A stretch of 64,000 bases of DNA, from NCBI GenBank assembly GCA_040387835.1, contig JAZKCZ010000001.1:387444-451443 (forward strand), read 5' to 3'. The stretch's first letter is position 1. Each line of letters opens with the position of its first letter. Positions 7,933 through 15,849 of the stretch are shown here, piece after piece. The notes under the pieces were generated by a model. The model ran no database searches. It was not told the origin of the DNA and saw nothing but the letters and a program-made list of their open reading frames with translations. The DNA is from Myxococcota bacterium. Its GTDB lineage: Bacteria > Myxococcota > UBA727 > JABDBI01. The translations under genes and the position numbers were made by a program.

Positions 7933-8588
7933 AATATTTATTATTAATCACCTGCTTAACTTCTTCCTCCTTTCTATTTTCTAATCCAGACGAAGCGAGG
8001 CGCCTGGCTGAGCGAGCTAGTGGTGCCATGGAAGATGGCGATGTCGAATCAGCTATGGATATGTGGGCTCAGGCGGTTAGTTTAGACCCCACGATCGCTG
8101 GAGCATTTCCCTTGCTTGCTTCGACCACACAGATCTTGCCAAAAGGCGGCAGTGCCTTTGCATATTTAGGCGGCATAATCCGCAAATTGGTAGGACGAAA
8201 AAATTCGCGTGATGCGGCTAGAAGACTAGGCGCTGCCTACAAAGAAAGAGTTGGTAAACATAGAACTGTGAGCGGGTTCTTAAGCCAATTCGTGTCAGGT
8301 TTGCAATTACCTGTCAGAAGAGCGGCCGTGGATTCTGCAAATATGCATTTGCCAATGGGGTGGCAAATTAGCGCAGCGCAACAAAGAGGTGGCCAGCGAA
8401 CGCCTTTCGTTTTAAGTGGAGATAGCCAACTAGACCCAGTGTTATGGAGCCAGATTCAAGCTGCTCTTGCTGCCGGTAGCACTACAGGCGCTAGAGCCTC
8501 AACTGGTTCAAATCAAGATGCTCAATCAACTCGTGCTTTAAATAGCACCGACTCGGGTGAGGACTCTGACGAAGATCATACACGTTAA
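7929..8588 (+). CDS. Exported TPR-like protein, unknown function
   Basis: A 219-aa protein with a signal peptide (MKYLLLITCLTSSSFLFS). Residues 20-65 (PDEARRLAERASGAMEDGDV, then MWAQAVSLDPTIAGAFPLLA) match a tetratricopeptide-type helix pair. The middle is basic, and the C-terminus is low-complexity Ser/Thr/Asp/Glu (ending EDSDEDHTR) and probably disordered. ATGA overlap with the Cys-rich membrane protein upstream indicates translational coupling, so the two may form a complex in the periplasm. A rho-independent terminator follows directly, closing this transcription unit. Confidence 0.75.
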   Translation: MKYLLLITCLTSSSFLFSNPDEARRLAERASGAMEDGDVESAMDMWAQAVSLDPTIAGAFPLLASTTQILPKGGSAFAYLGGIIRKLVGRKNSRDAARRLGAAYKERVGKHRTVSGFLSQFVSGLQLPVRRAAVDSANMHLPMGWQISAAQQRGGQRTPFVLSGDSQLDPVLWSQIQAALAAGSTTGARASTGSNQDAQSTRALNSTDSGEDSDEDHTR

Positions 8589-8594
8589 GAGTTG

Positions 8595-8617
8595 AGCCCC
8601 ACTTGTGGGGCTTTTTT
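8595..8617 (+). terminator. Rho-independent terminator after the exported-protein operon
   Basis: AGCCCCAC and GTGGGGCT form an 8-bp GC-rich stem with a tiny loop, followed by a run of T residues. It lies 7 bases after the stop codon at 8588 and ends the transcription unit that runs from at least 6487. Confidence 0.85.
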
Positions 8618-8635
8618 GAATCCGCAAAAAACTTC

Positions 8636-8664
8636 TTGTAAAGCCGTTTTCAACGCTCTATCTT
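8636..8664 (+). promoter_or_regulatory. Putative sigma-70 promoter for the gene at 8717
   Basis: TTGTAA (8636-8641) and TATCTT (8659-8664) are separated by exactly 17 bases. They lie between the terminator at 8595-8617 and the gene starting at 8717, where a new promoter is expected. Call by eye only. Confidence 0.45.
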
Positions 8665-8716
8665 TTGGGAAGAAGTCGAGATGTATTAGTTCACTTAAAA
8701 ATCGATGGAGATTTAT

Positions 8717-9148
8717 ATGAAAAATTTACTGTTCAAAGTTATCCCTTTCGCACTAGTTGCAACTGCTGGTTATTCTCAAACTCAGTTGGAAACTCATCTA
8801 GATCATGCTTTGAAAGATGCGCAAGAGTTAACAAAAACTGCGCAAACTGCTCAAGCCGATCTTGCTAAAGCGCAAAAAGAGATTGCTGAGTTAAAAAAGC
8901 AAAACCAGTCTTATGGAGACGAAGTTAAGACACTTAAGTCAAAATCGGCTAGATCGAAAAAGGAAGCTGCCGAATTTGAGCAATTACGTCGGCAAAATGA
9001 AGCTTTGACTAATCATAATGAATCTTTGAAGCAGAAGTTAAGCAAAGCGAATGAATTTTTTAAAAGTTTTAATTCAGACGCTGTAGAAGCACAAGATAAC
9101 GCTCAGGAAGCTGTCAAATCTACTGAAGACAGTTCGGTGGAAAAGTAA
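8717..9148 (+). CDS. Exported coiled-coil protein, unknown function
   Basis: A 143-aa protein with a signal peptide (MKNLLFKVIPFALVATAGYS). Almost the whole mature part, about residues 25-120, is a heptad-rich coiled coil (AQADLAKAQKEIAELKKQN; FEQLRRQNEALTNHNESLKQ). The C-terminus is acidic. ATG at 8717 is chosen over the one at 8705 because GGAG lies 6 bases upstream of it. The gene begins a separate transcription unit after the terminator and is followed 13 bases later by another small exported protein. A structural or spacer role across the periplasm is a guess from the coiled coil alone. Confidence 0.75.
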   Translation: MKNLLFKVIPFALVATAGYSQTQLETHLDHALKDAQELTKTAQTAQADLAKAQKEIAELKKQNQSYGDEVKTLKSKSARSKKEAAEFEQLRRQNEALTNHNESLKQKLSKANEFFKSFNSDAVEAQDNAQEAVKSTEDSSVEK

Positions 9149-9161
9149 TAAGAGAGTTGAA

Positions 9162-9458
9162 ATGAAACTTAATTTATTCTCGTCACTTGTGCTAATTGCT
9201 TTCGTCTCTTCAGTTTCGGTTGCGGATAACAATCTGCCCAAAACAGAACCTGAGGTGACCGAGGTATCTGCCAAAGAGTGGAAAAAGTCGGCGGCAGAAA
9301 CTAAAGATGCTCTCGCGCATTTGGGCGGTACGCTGCGCGTGCTTGCCCAAAATGTTTACCAAGAAGAAGTCAAACCTGCCGGCCACGCGGTTAAAGAAAC
9401 CGCTTTAAAGTTCTGGAAAAAGGTTGAGAAGATATTTGGTAAAGACGCAGAGCTCTAA
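9162..9458 (+). CDS. Small exported helical protein, unknown function
   Basis: A 98-aa protein with a signal peptide (MKLNLFSSLVLIAFVSSVSVA) and a mature part with an amphipathic helix (SAKEWKKSAAETKDALAHLG) and a C-terminal lysine-rich helix (ETALKFWKKVEKIFGKDAEL). The W-x6-8-A-K/T-x-AL pattern faintly recalls the TWxERK proteins at 6487 and 6811, but the similarity is too weak to claim homology. It follows the coiled-coil gene by 13 bases with AGAGAG as ribosome-binding site. Its stop is 9 bases from that of the convergent hydrolase. Confidence 0.7.
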   Translation: MKLNLFSSLVLIAFVSSVSVADNNLPKTEPEVTEVSAKEWKKSAAETKDALAHLGGTLRVLAQNVYQEEVKPAGHAVKETALKFWKKVEKIFGKDAEL

Positions 9459-9467
9459 GGGCTATCT

Positions 9468-10175
9468 TTAAAAACCCCTTACACGTTTCCAGGTGGGCAG
9501 ATCTTTGATGCTCATCATGGGGTTATTCGCGCGCACTACCCCAAGAGATGCCTGTTCTCCTCCGTAGGCGTGACCTGGGTAAAGTGTCATATTGTCTGGC
9601 AGCGAGCTAAAGCGCTGCGTTAAAGTCTCATACATTTGTTCAGAGTTGCCGCCGGGTAGGTCTACTCGGCCGCAGCCTTCTAGAAATAACGTATCACCTG
9701 AAATTAGACTGTCTTTTAGCCGAAAGCACATGGAGCCAGGCGTATGGCCCGGGGTGTGTAGTAGCTCGATGGAAATGCTGCCTACCTGAACGACATCGCC
9801 GGATTCATGCAAAGCGAGATCCGATTTAGACATTCCGGTGATTTGGGTGATGCCAGGCGCTTCTAGTTTATGAGCGTGGCATTTGCACGGATTTAAGCGC
9901 ATGAGCTCAGCCAGACCTTCGATGTTCAGGCCGTAGGCGCTGCCGCCGATGTGATCGGGATGATAATGGGTGGCCAATGCGCCGGTGATTTTCATGCCGT
10001 CGGTGGCTGCGATGTCTAAGATTTCTTGGATTTCCCAGGCTGGGTCTACCACCACGCATTCGCGGGTGGTTTTATCACCTATCAAATAGATGAAGTTCTC
10101 CATTTGAGCAGCGAAGGGGTTGTTCTGGCCAAAGTCTCGGCCACCTAAGAGCTGCTTAAAGTAGAGCTCGCTCAC
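9468..10175 (-). CDS. Metallo-beta-lactamase fold hydrolase (glyoxalase II-like)
   Basis: A 235-aa cytoplasmic MBL-fold hydrolase. Metal ligands are visible: HYHPDH (residues 70-75), a His in [13 protein letters not shown], Asp in [14 protein letters not shown], and a final His in [11 protein letters not shown]. The order and the GDTLFxxGCGRxD block match the glyoxalase II / persulfide dioxygenase branch of the superfamily, which hydrolyses S-acyl-glutathione or oxidises glutathione persulfide. Which substrate is used cannot be decided here. An insertion with [11 protein letters not shown] lies between the first motif and the third ligand. The start overlaps the asnS stop by 4 bases, so the two form an operon. 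Confidence 0.88.
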   Translation of the reverse strand: MSELYFKQLLGGRDFGQNNPFAAQMENFIYLIGDKTTRECVVVDPAWEIQEILDIAATDGMKITGALATHYHPDHIGGSAYGLNIEGLAELMRLNPCKCHAHKLEAPGITQITGMSKSDLALHESGDVVQVGSISIELLHTPGHTPGSMCFRLKDSLISGDTLFLEGCGRVDLPGGNSEQMYETLTQRFSSLPDNMTLYPGHAYGGEQASLGVVRANNPMMSIKDLPTWKRVRGF

Positions 10176-11464
10176 GGGCTAAGCCTGTCGAGCGTTCTAG
10201 CAAACGGGATGGTCTCTCGCACGTGATGCAGGCCGCAGACCCAGGCGACGCAGCGCTCGATGCCCATGCCAAAGCCTGCGTGGGGGACGGAGCCGTAGCG
10301 GCGCAGGTCTAAGAACCATTCAAAATCAGATTGATTGAGGCCATGGCGCTTGATTTCGGCTAGGAGCAGCTCAAGGTTGTCTTCACGCTGCCCGCCTCCG
10401 ATGATTTCACCGTAGCCTTCAGGGGCTAAGATATCCATGCATTTGGCGTAGGTTGGATTTTCCGGGTCTTTCTTCATATAGAAGGCTTTGATCGCAGAGG
10501 GGAAATGGGTCACGACCAAGGGTCTATCGTATTGTTTGGTCAGCTCGGTTTCATGCGGAGAACCAAAATCGCCGCCCACGTCGATTTCCATGCCGAGTTC
10601 TTGGATTTTCTTGCAGGCATCCAAGTAATGCAGGCGTGGGAACGGCTTTCTTGTGTTTTTTAAGATCGTTAGGTCGCGTTCTAGGATGGTCGTTAGGTCT
10701 TTTTCGTGCTGGTTTAATACCCTGTCCACCACGAAGCATAGAAAGTCTTCTGCCAGGTTAATATCGCCTTCTAGGTCCATGAAGGCGGCTTCGGGCTCGA
10801 CCATCCAGAATTCGTTTAAGTGGCGCCTGGTTTTGCTTTTTTCAGCTCTAAAGGTTGGGCCGAAGCAATAAGTTTTACCGAAAGCCATGCAGGTGGCTTC
10901 TTGATAAAGCTGGCCGGATTGAGACAAAAAGGCTTTTCGGTCATCGAACCATTTGGTCTCAAACAAAGTTGAAGTGCCTTCACAGGCATTAGGCGTGAAA
11001 ATTGGGCTGTCGACTAACAGATAGCCATTTGAGTCGAAATAATCGCGGGTGGCTTTCACGATGGTGGCACGAATTCTTAAAATAGCGTGCTGACGCATGG
11101 AGCGTAGCCATAGGTGCCTGTTATCCATCAAGAAGGCATCTCCATGGTCTTTTTTGGAGATGGGGTATTCTTCGGAGCGGCTAACTACCTGAAAGCCAGT
11201 GACTTGCAGTTCATAGCCGCAAAAGGGCGCCCGGTCGTCTTTTTTGACCATGCCGGTGATGGTGAGCGAAGATTCTTGGCTGAGGCCTTTGGCAGCTTCA
11301 AATTCGGCTTCAGAAACGTCCGCTTGGCTCATGACAGCTTGGATAAAACCAGAGCCATCCCGAATTTGTAGAAACAGAATTTTTCCCGAGCCACGCTTAT
11401 TGTAAAGCCAGCCATTTAGGGTTACCTGCTGCCCTTCACTATTTGAAATATCTGCAATTGTCAT
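10172..11464 (-). CDS. asnS: Asparagine--tRNA ligase
   Basis: Class IIb synthetase (430 aa) that charges tRNA-Asn. It has an N-terminal OB-fold anticodon domain ([20 protein letters not shown]), motif 2 around [20 protein letters not shown], and motif 3 in [30 protein letters not shown] and the [14 protein letters not shown] block are typical of AsnRS rather than AspRS. The ATG at 11464 is used because a longer TTG start at 11500 would invade the divergent tdk coding region. No Shine-Dalgarno sequence is seen before this ATG, so the mRNA may be leaderless or weakly initiated. Only 18 bases separate it from the tdk start. Confidence 0.96.
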   Translation of the reverse strand: MTIADISNSEGQQVTLNGWLYNKRGSGKILFLQIRDGSGFIQAVMSQADVSEAEFEAAKGLSQESSLTITGMVKKDDRAPFCGYELQVTGFQVVSRSEEYPISKKDHGDAFLMDNRHLWLRSMRQHAILRIRATIVKATRDYFDSNGYLLVDSPIFTPNACEGTSTLFETKWFDDRKAFLSQSGQLYQEATCMAFGKTYCFGPTFRAEKSKTRRHLNEFWMVEPEAAFMDLEGDINLAEDFLCFVVDRVLNQHEKDLTTILERDLTILKNTRKPFPRLHYLDACKKIQELGMEIDVGGDFGSPHETELTKQYDRPLVVTHFPSAIKAFYMKKDPENPTYAKCMDILAPEGYGEIIGGGQREDNLELLLAEIKRHGLNQSDFEWFLDLRRYGSVPHAGFGMGIERCVAWVCGLHHVRETIPFARTLDRLSP

Positions 11465-11482
11465 AAAAGGACTTATTAAACC

Positions 11483-12064
11483 ATGGAAAGAATGCGTCAA
11501 CTCAATACTGGAATCATCGAAGTTATTTGCGGCCCTATGTTTTCGGGGAAAACCGAGGAGTTAATTCGCCGCCTTCGCCGCGCTAAGATTGCTAAACAGA
11601 GAGTTGTCGTTTTCAAACCTTCAATCGACAAGCGATTTGATGAAGTTCAAATTGTTTCTCATTCAGCGCAAAAGATTCCGTCTATCCCTGTTGAGGACGT
11701 TGAATCGATTCAGCACTGCCTGGATCAATTGGATGCACCGCCTGATTTAGTGGGGATCGATGAAGCGCAGTTTTTTGATGCTTCTTTGGTTAACTTCGTG
11801 GAAGGTTTGGCCGATTCAGGTGTTCGCGTGATCTTATCTGGTCTGGATCAAGATTCGACCGGAAAGCCTTTTGGTCCGATGCCTGAACTATTGGCTGTTG
11901 CTGAGATCGTGACAAAGCAGTATGCCGTGTGTGTGGTGTGTGGAGCATTTGCCAGTAAGAGTTTCCGTTTAAAATCCGAGGCTACCCAAGTTTTGGTTGG
12001 TGCGAGCGACAGCTATGAAGCGCGCTGCAGAGCTTGCTACCACCAAGGGACTTCATGCCAGTAG
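11483..12064 (+). CDS. tdk: Thymidine kinase
   Basis: Type II thymidine kinase (193 aa), which phosphorylates thymidine to dTMP in pyrimidine salvage. The P-loop GPMFSGKT is at residues 17-24 and the Walker-B-like GIDEAQFF near residue 92. The zinc-binding cysteines CVVC and CRAC flank the C-terminal lasso loop. The start ATG is 10 bases after AAAAGGAC. It is the first gene of a salvage operon with the UPRT-like gene (10-base overlap) and hpt. Its start lies only 18 bases from the divergent asnS start, so both promoters must lie within or against coding sequence. Confidence 0.96.
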   Translation: MERMRQLNTGIIEVICGPMFSGKTEELIRRLRRAKIAKQRVVVFKPSIDKRFDEVQIVSHSAQKIPSIPVEDVESIQHCLDQLDAPPDLVGIDEAQFFDASLVNFVEGLADSGVRVILSGLDQDSTGKPFGPMPELLAVAEIVTKQYAVCVVCGAFASKSFRLKSEATQVLVGASDSYEARCRACYHQGTSCQ

Positions 12065-12873
12065 ACATCGCTTACCAAAAAATTCCGCATCGCCAGAGTG
12101 AAATTGAGCACCTCTACGGTCCTCAGGTGCATATTTTAGCGGACCCTTTTTTGCTCTCTCATTTGGCTTTTTTGTGTGAACAGCACACGGGCCAACCGGC
12201 CATCAATAGCGTGGTGAGAGATCTTTATCAGTATTTGATTAAAGCTGTTTTAAACGGCGAGTTTCCCCGGGCGCAAACTCAGGTGAACACCCGCATGATC
12301 GAGCATTCTCCTTTGGGTGTTTGGTGCGGAGAAGTGTTAGAGCGGCAGGTTAAAACTGTAACGGTTAATATCTTGCGCGCGGGTACCATGCCGAGCCAAG
12401 TATGCTTTGATTATTTGAATAAGACTTTGGAGCCCTCAGGCGTCCGCCAGGATCATGTGGTGATGTCGCGGGTAACTGACGGTAAGAACCAGGTAACGGG
12501 CTCGCATTTGGGCGATAGCAAGATCGGTGGCACGGTAGATAATGCGATTGTTATCTTCCCAGACCCGATGGGCGCTACAGGCAGCTCGCTGAGCACCGTG
12601 ATTTCGCATTACAAAAAAAATGTCGTTGGCAATGCGGCCAAGTTCATTGCGGTGAACTTGATTGTTACGCCGGAATATTTAAGGCGCTTAAAGACCGATC
12701 ATCCGGAAGTTATCGTCTATGCGCTTAGACTCGATCGGGGCGCTTCTTCGGAGCGAATTTTAAATGAAACACCAGGTCGGTTTTGGGACGAAGAAAGCGG
12801 CCTCAGTGAAAATCAATACATCTTGCCGGGCGGCGGCGGATTTGGGGAGATAATGAATAATGCCTACTGTTAA
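12055..12873 (+). CDS. Uracil phosphoribosyltransferase-like protein
   Basis: A 272-aa type I phosphoribosyltransferase resembling UPRT, which makes UMP from uracil and PRPP. The PRPP-binding loop reads FPDPMGATGSSLS (about residues 170-182), compared with DPMLATGGS in the E. coli enzyme, and VNILRAGTMP matches the preceding UPRT block. The protein is about 60 residues longer than E. coli Upp and ends in ENQYILPGGGGFGEIMNN rather than the usual uracil-binding end, so the exact base specificity is less sure. ATG at 12055 has AAGGG five bases upstream and overlaps tdk by 10 bases; hpt overlaps its end. Context supports nucleobase salvage. Confidence 0.85.
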   Translation: MPVDIAYQKIPHRQSEIEHLYGPQVHILADPFLLSHLAFLCEQHTGQPAINSVVRDLYQYLIKAVLNGEFPRAQTQVNTRMIEHSPLGVWCGEVLERQVKTVTVNILRAGTMPSQVCFDYLNKTLEPSGVRQDHVVMSRVTDGKNQVTGSHLGDSKIGGTVDNAIVIFPDPMGATGSSLSTVISHYKKNVVGNAAKFIAVNLIVTPEYLRRLKTDHPEVIVYALRLDRGASSERILNETPGRFWDEESGLSENQYILPGGGGFGEIMNNAYC

Positions 12874-13381
12874 TACACTGTTGTCAGCTGAAGTAATTGC
12901 TAATCGCATTGCAGAGCTTGGGAAGGAAATTTCCGAGCGCTATGCACATTTGGAACAGCCTTTGATGCTGGTTGGCGTTTTAAAGGGCTCGTTTATCTTT
13001 TTAGCGGATTTGTGCCGGCAGATATCCATCCCTTTGGAGGTCGAGTTTATCGGTGTTTCTTCCTATGGCGAGGCGACAAAATCTTCAGGTGTGGTCCAAA
13101 TCACTCAAGATTTGACTAAGCCTATCAAAGAACGCGCTGTGCTTTTGGTGGAAGATATCGTAGACACCGGTTTAACCGCTCGGTATCTGCTGGATAATTT
13201 TAAGACCCGGGAGCCATCTAGCATTGCGCTTTGCTCTTTGCTTGAAAAGCCGACCCAAAATCAGGGTACAATACCGGTAGACTTTTGTGGGTTTCAAATA
13301 CCTGACCAGTTTGTCGTCGGCTACGGACTAGATTGGGCGCAGAAAATGCGCAACCTCCCATATGTTGGAGTGGTGGAGTGA
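12860..13381 (+). CDS. hpt: Hypoxanthine phosphoribosyltransferase
   Basis: Purine salvage enzyme (173 aa) that converts hypoxanthine (and often guanine) to the nucleotide with PRPP. The PRPP motif is VLLVEDIVDTGLTARYL (about residues 94-110), and the flexible-loop block VEFIGVSSYGEATKSSGVV is intact. The C-terminal FVVGYGLDWAQKMRNLPYVG matches the family end. It overlaps the UPRT-like gene by 14 bases and is followed 3 bases later by the degenerate GGDEF gene, so all four probably share one transcript. Confidence 0.95.
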   Translation: MPTVNTLLSAEVIANRIAELGKEISERYAHLEQPLMLVGVLKGSFIFLADLCRQISIPLEVEFIGVSSYGEATKSSGVVQITQDLTKPIKERAVLLVEDIVDTGLTARYLLDNFKTREPSSIALCSLLEKPTQNQGTIPVDFCGFQIPDQFVVGYGLDWAQKMRNLPYVGVVE

Positions 13382-13384
13382 TGC

Positions 13385-14263
13385 TTGAAAGACGTGCTGC
13401 TATTTTCGAAGGTCGGTCGAAATAAGAACGGCTTCAATGAGAAAAGCCTAACGGTTTACCTCTTGGAGCTAAGCTTACTGATCGCCCAGTCACGGTTACC
13501 AGAAGCAGCCAATTTAGTTGCTCAAATTACTGGATCCGATGCCGTTTTATTAAAGCTGTCGCCCGAGATCTTTTCGACGAGTTTAAGCGAAGTCGATCAG
13601 TCCTTTCTAAGGGGTGAAGTTAAGCCCAAAGTCGGGCAGCTCAATAAGCTTAACTCCCTTTTGGAAACTGACTTGATGAACCTGGGTAGGCTTGAAGTCG
13701 GCGCTTATGCAGAAAACGATGTTTTGATTGCGGGTAAAATCGAACGGCATTTGAGCGAAGATCTTGCCAGGCGAGCGCGTTATGAAGAAGCGATTAAAGA
13801 CGCGCAAACTGGTTTCTTTGGACGTGAACTGTTTTTTGATTTTCTGGAACACGAGTTTAACCGCTCGCTTCGATACCAGGCGCCCATGTCGCTGATATTG
13901 ATGGATATCGATGGTTTTTCCAAGGTCTCCAATGCTGATCTTGTATTAAGTAAAACGGCGATGAGGATTCGGGCGGAAACCCGGCAGGGTGATTTTATTG
14001 CGCGGCTTTCGGAAAAGACGTTTGCATTGATTGAACCTATTACGACCATTCAAAATGCGAGTGAAGCGGCTTCTAGAATTCTGGCTAAATTCAAGCACTT
14101 ACCGGTGCTTATTCAAGAGACACCTTTGCAAATCCATCTGTCGATTGGCGTTGCCAGTTTGTCTCCTCAAGATGAATCACCAGTTGCCTTGATTGAAAAA
14201 GCGGATGTGGCATTGCAGGCCGCCAAACGCCTGGGCGGAAACCAGATTGTGGTTTTCGACTAA
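13385..14263 (+). CDS. Degenerate GGDEF-domain protein, probably catalytically inactive
   Basis: A 292-aa cytoplasmic protein. Residues 1-135 form an unrecognised helical N-terminal region. Residues 138-292 have the GGDEF (diguanylate cyclase) fold: DAQTGFFGRELFFDFLEHEF, then SLILMDIDGFSKV with the metal-binding Asp pair, and a C-terminal LSIGVASLSP and IEKADVALQAAKRLGGNQI. The active-site loop reads RLSEKTFALI where RxGGDEFALL is expected, and the NDxxGHxxGDxxL segment before it is shortened. Cyclic-di-GMP synthesis is therefore unlikely; a scaffold or sensor role is possible. The start is TTG, 8 bases after GGAG, directly behind hpt. Confidence 0.85.
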   Translation: MKDVLLFSKVGRNKNGFNEKSLTVYLLELSLLIAQSRLPEAANLVAQITGSDAVLLKLSPEIFSTSLSEVDQSFLRGEVKPKVGQLNKLNSLLETDLMNLGRLEVGAYAENDVLIAGKIERHLSEDLARRARYEEAIKDAQTGFFGRELFFDFLEHEFNRSLRYQAPMSLILMDIDGFSKVSNADLVLSKTAMRIRAETRQGDFIARLSEKTFALIEPITTIQNASEAASRILAKFKHLPVLIQETPLQIHLSIGVASLSPQDESPVALIEKADVALQAAKRLGGNQIVVFD

Positions 14264-14269
14264 TGCGTT

Positions 14270-14824
14270 ATGACGACGAGAATGACATCCATCTTGATCC
14301 CTATCGCAGACGGCAGCGAAGAAATAGAGGCCGTCACTTTAATTAACGTCCTTCGCAGAGCCGGCTTTGACGTGACCGTTGCCAGCGTCTCTCAGCTTGA
14401 AATCAAAGGCGCTCGGCAAATCAAATTAACCGCAGACAAGAAGTTGGAGGAATGCCAGCACGAATCTTTCGATGGCATCTTTTTGCCCGGCGGAATGCCT
14501 GGAGCCACCAACCTTGCTGCCTGCGAGCCTTTAATCGCCATGCTCAAAAAGCATGCGGGTGCAGACAAATATTATGGGGCTATTTGCGCCTCCCCCGCGG
14601 TGGTCTTAGCTGCCAATGGCCTTTTAGATGGAAAGAAAGCGACCACATATCCTGGCTTTGAAGCAAAGTTGCCTGACCAAACTTGCGCACAGGAACGCGT
14701 TGTCGCTGATGGCAACTGCATTACGGCGCAAAGCCCAGGTTCAGCGCAGGAATTCGCCCTGCGTATCATCGCTCACTTGGCCGGTGAAGGTAAATCAAAG
14801 GAAATTAGAGGCGATTTGTGCTGA
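14270..14824 (+). CDS. DJ-1/PfpI family protein (YajL-like)
   Basis: A 184-aa DJ-1 superfamily protein. The family N-terminus ILIPIADGSEEIEAVT carries the conserved acidic residue, and Cys106 sits in the nucleophile elbow GAICASPAVVLA. LPGGMPGATNL is the glycine loop. Bacterial YajL relatives protect against oxidative or electrophile stress and are described as chaperones or deglycases; which applies here is open. The ATG at 14282 is an alternative start that fits the family N-terminus equally well. The stop overlaps the aldo/keto reductase start, suggesting a shared stress or carbonyl-detoxification theme. Confidence 0.92.
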   Translation: MTTRMTSILIPIADGSEEIEAVTLINVLRRAGFDVTVASVSQLEIKGARQIKLTADKKLEECQHESFDGIFLPGGMPGATNLAACEPLIAMLKKHAGADKYYGAICASPAVVLAANGLLDGKKATTYPGFEAKLPDQTCAQERVVADGNCITAQSPGSAQEFALRIIAHLAGEGKSKEIRGDLC

Positions 14825-15660
14825 ACGTCAGCCGAATTGGCCTAGGTGGCATGCCGCTGTCTATCAGTGGCAGGCCTTTTGAAGCAGATGCCCTGGCTGT
14901 CATTCGAGCCGCTTTAGAGCTGGGCGTTGATTTTATCGATACGGCCAATGTCTATTGTCAAAGCGATGAAGATATTGGTCACAACGAACGATTGATTGCT
15001 AAAGCTTTGAAAAACTGGCGGGGCGACCACACAGTTTACATTGCCACCAAGGGTGGCCTGGAGCGCCCAGATGGCGCCTGGACCCAAAATGCCAGACCGA
15101 AGGCATTGCGCCTCGCTTGCGAGAAGAGCTTAAAAGCTTTGGAGGTCGAAAGGATATTTCTGTATCAATTGCATGCGGTTGATGCGCAGGTGCCTTTGGA
15201 AGATTCGGTTGGTGAAATCATGAGACTGCAAGAAGAAGGCAAAGTTCAGCATATCGGCCTATCTAATGTAGTTGTGGATGACATTAAAAGGGCGTTGGCC
15301 ATGACACCTATTATGAGTGTTCAAAATCGTTTTAACCCACTTTGTCAGCGTGACATTGAAAATGGCGTGATTGAAACCTGTTTAAAATATAAGTTAACTT
15401 ACCTTGCTTATAGCCCGGTTGGAGGCGGAAACTGGCATAAGGCCTTGGGAAATCACCCGACCTTACTTGATATTGCCAAGAAATATGGTATTAGCTCCTT
15501 CCAGGTCATGTTGGCTTTTGCCTTAGGTCAGGGACCTCATGTCGTAGCCATTCCGGGCGCCAGTAAGATTGCGAGCATAAAAGATAGCGTTCAAGCGTTA
15601 CAAGTAATCATAGAGCCGACGGATATGAAACGAATCAGTGACTTGGAAATGGTGGTTTAG
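14818..15660 (+). CDS. Aldo/keto reductase
   Basis: A 280-aa NADPH-dependent aldo/keto reductase of TIM-barrel fold. The catalytic tetrad is visible: Asp41 and Tyr46 in FIDTANVY, Lys78 in IATKGG, and His119 in LYQLHAVD. GKVQHIGLSN and the C-terminal VVAIPGASKIASIKDSV (cofactor binding) are typical of the family. The substrate cannot be predicted. The GTG start overlaps the end of the DJ-1 gene by 7 bases, and the stop abuts the next start directly (TAG ATG), so expression is tightly coupled. Confidence 0.93.
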   Translation: MLNVSRIGLGGMPLSISGRPFEADALAVIRAALELGVDFIDTANVYCQSDEDIGHNERLIAKALKNWRGDHTVYIATKGGLERPDGAWTQNARPKALRLACEKSLKALEVERIFLYQLHAVDAQVPLEDSVGEIMRLQEEGKVQHIGLSNVVVDDIKRALAMTPIMSVQNRFNPLCQRDIENGVIETCLKYKLTYLAYSPVGGGNWHKALGNHPTLLDIAKKYGISSFQVMLAFALGQGPHVVAIPGASKIASIKDSVQALQVIIEPTDMKRISDLEMVV

Positions 15661-15849
15661 ATGACAGACAAAAAAAAGAACGATCCGCTACAATTCGACA
15701 AACGTGTGATGCACAGATTTGTGCAAAATCATAAAATGACTGCCGCTGAAGTTCAGCAGCATTTGACCAAATTACCTGATTTGGAAAGTCAAAGTGAAGA
15801 CATTGCTTCGCGAATTTTTACTGAGAAAAAGGGGCATGGAAGCCGTTAA
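15661..15849 (+). CDS. Small conserved-looking cytoplasmic protein
   Basis: A 62-aa hydrophilic protein with no signal peptide. Its core DKRVMHRFVQNHKMTAAEVQ followed by LTKLPDLESQSEDI has the look of a short helical protein found beside housekeeping genes in deltaproteobacterial genomes, ending in an LPDLE motif; this resemblance is from memory and unverified. The ATG follows the aldo/keto reductase stop without a gap, and the gene's end overlaps the truA start by 14 bases. Both junctions argue that it is translated. Function unknown. Confidence 0.65.
   Translation: MTDKKKNDPLQFDKRVMHRFVQNHKMTAAEVQQHLTKLPDLESQSEDIASRIFTEKKGHGSR

Noticed and set aside
9459-9480. Terminator at the 9458/9468 convergent junction
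   Set aside because: Only a five-base AAGGG/CCCTT pairing with a long loop and no T-run.
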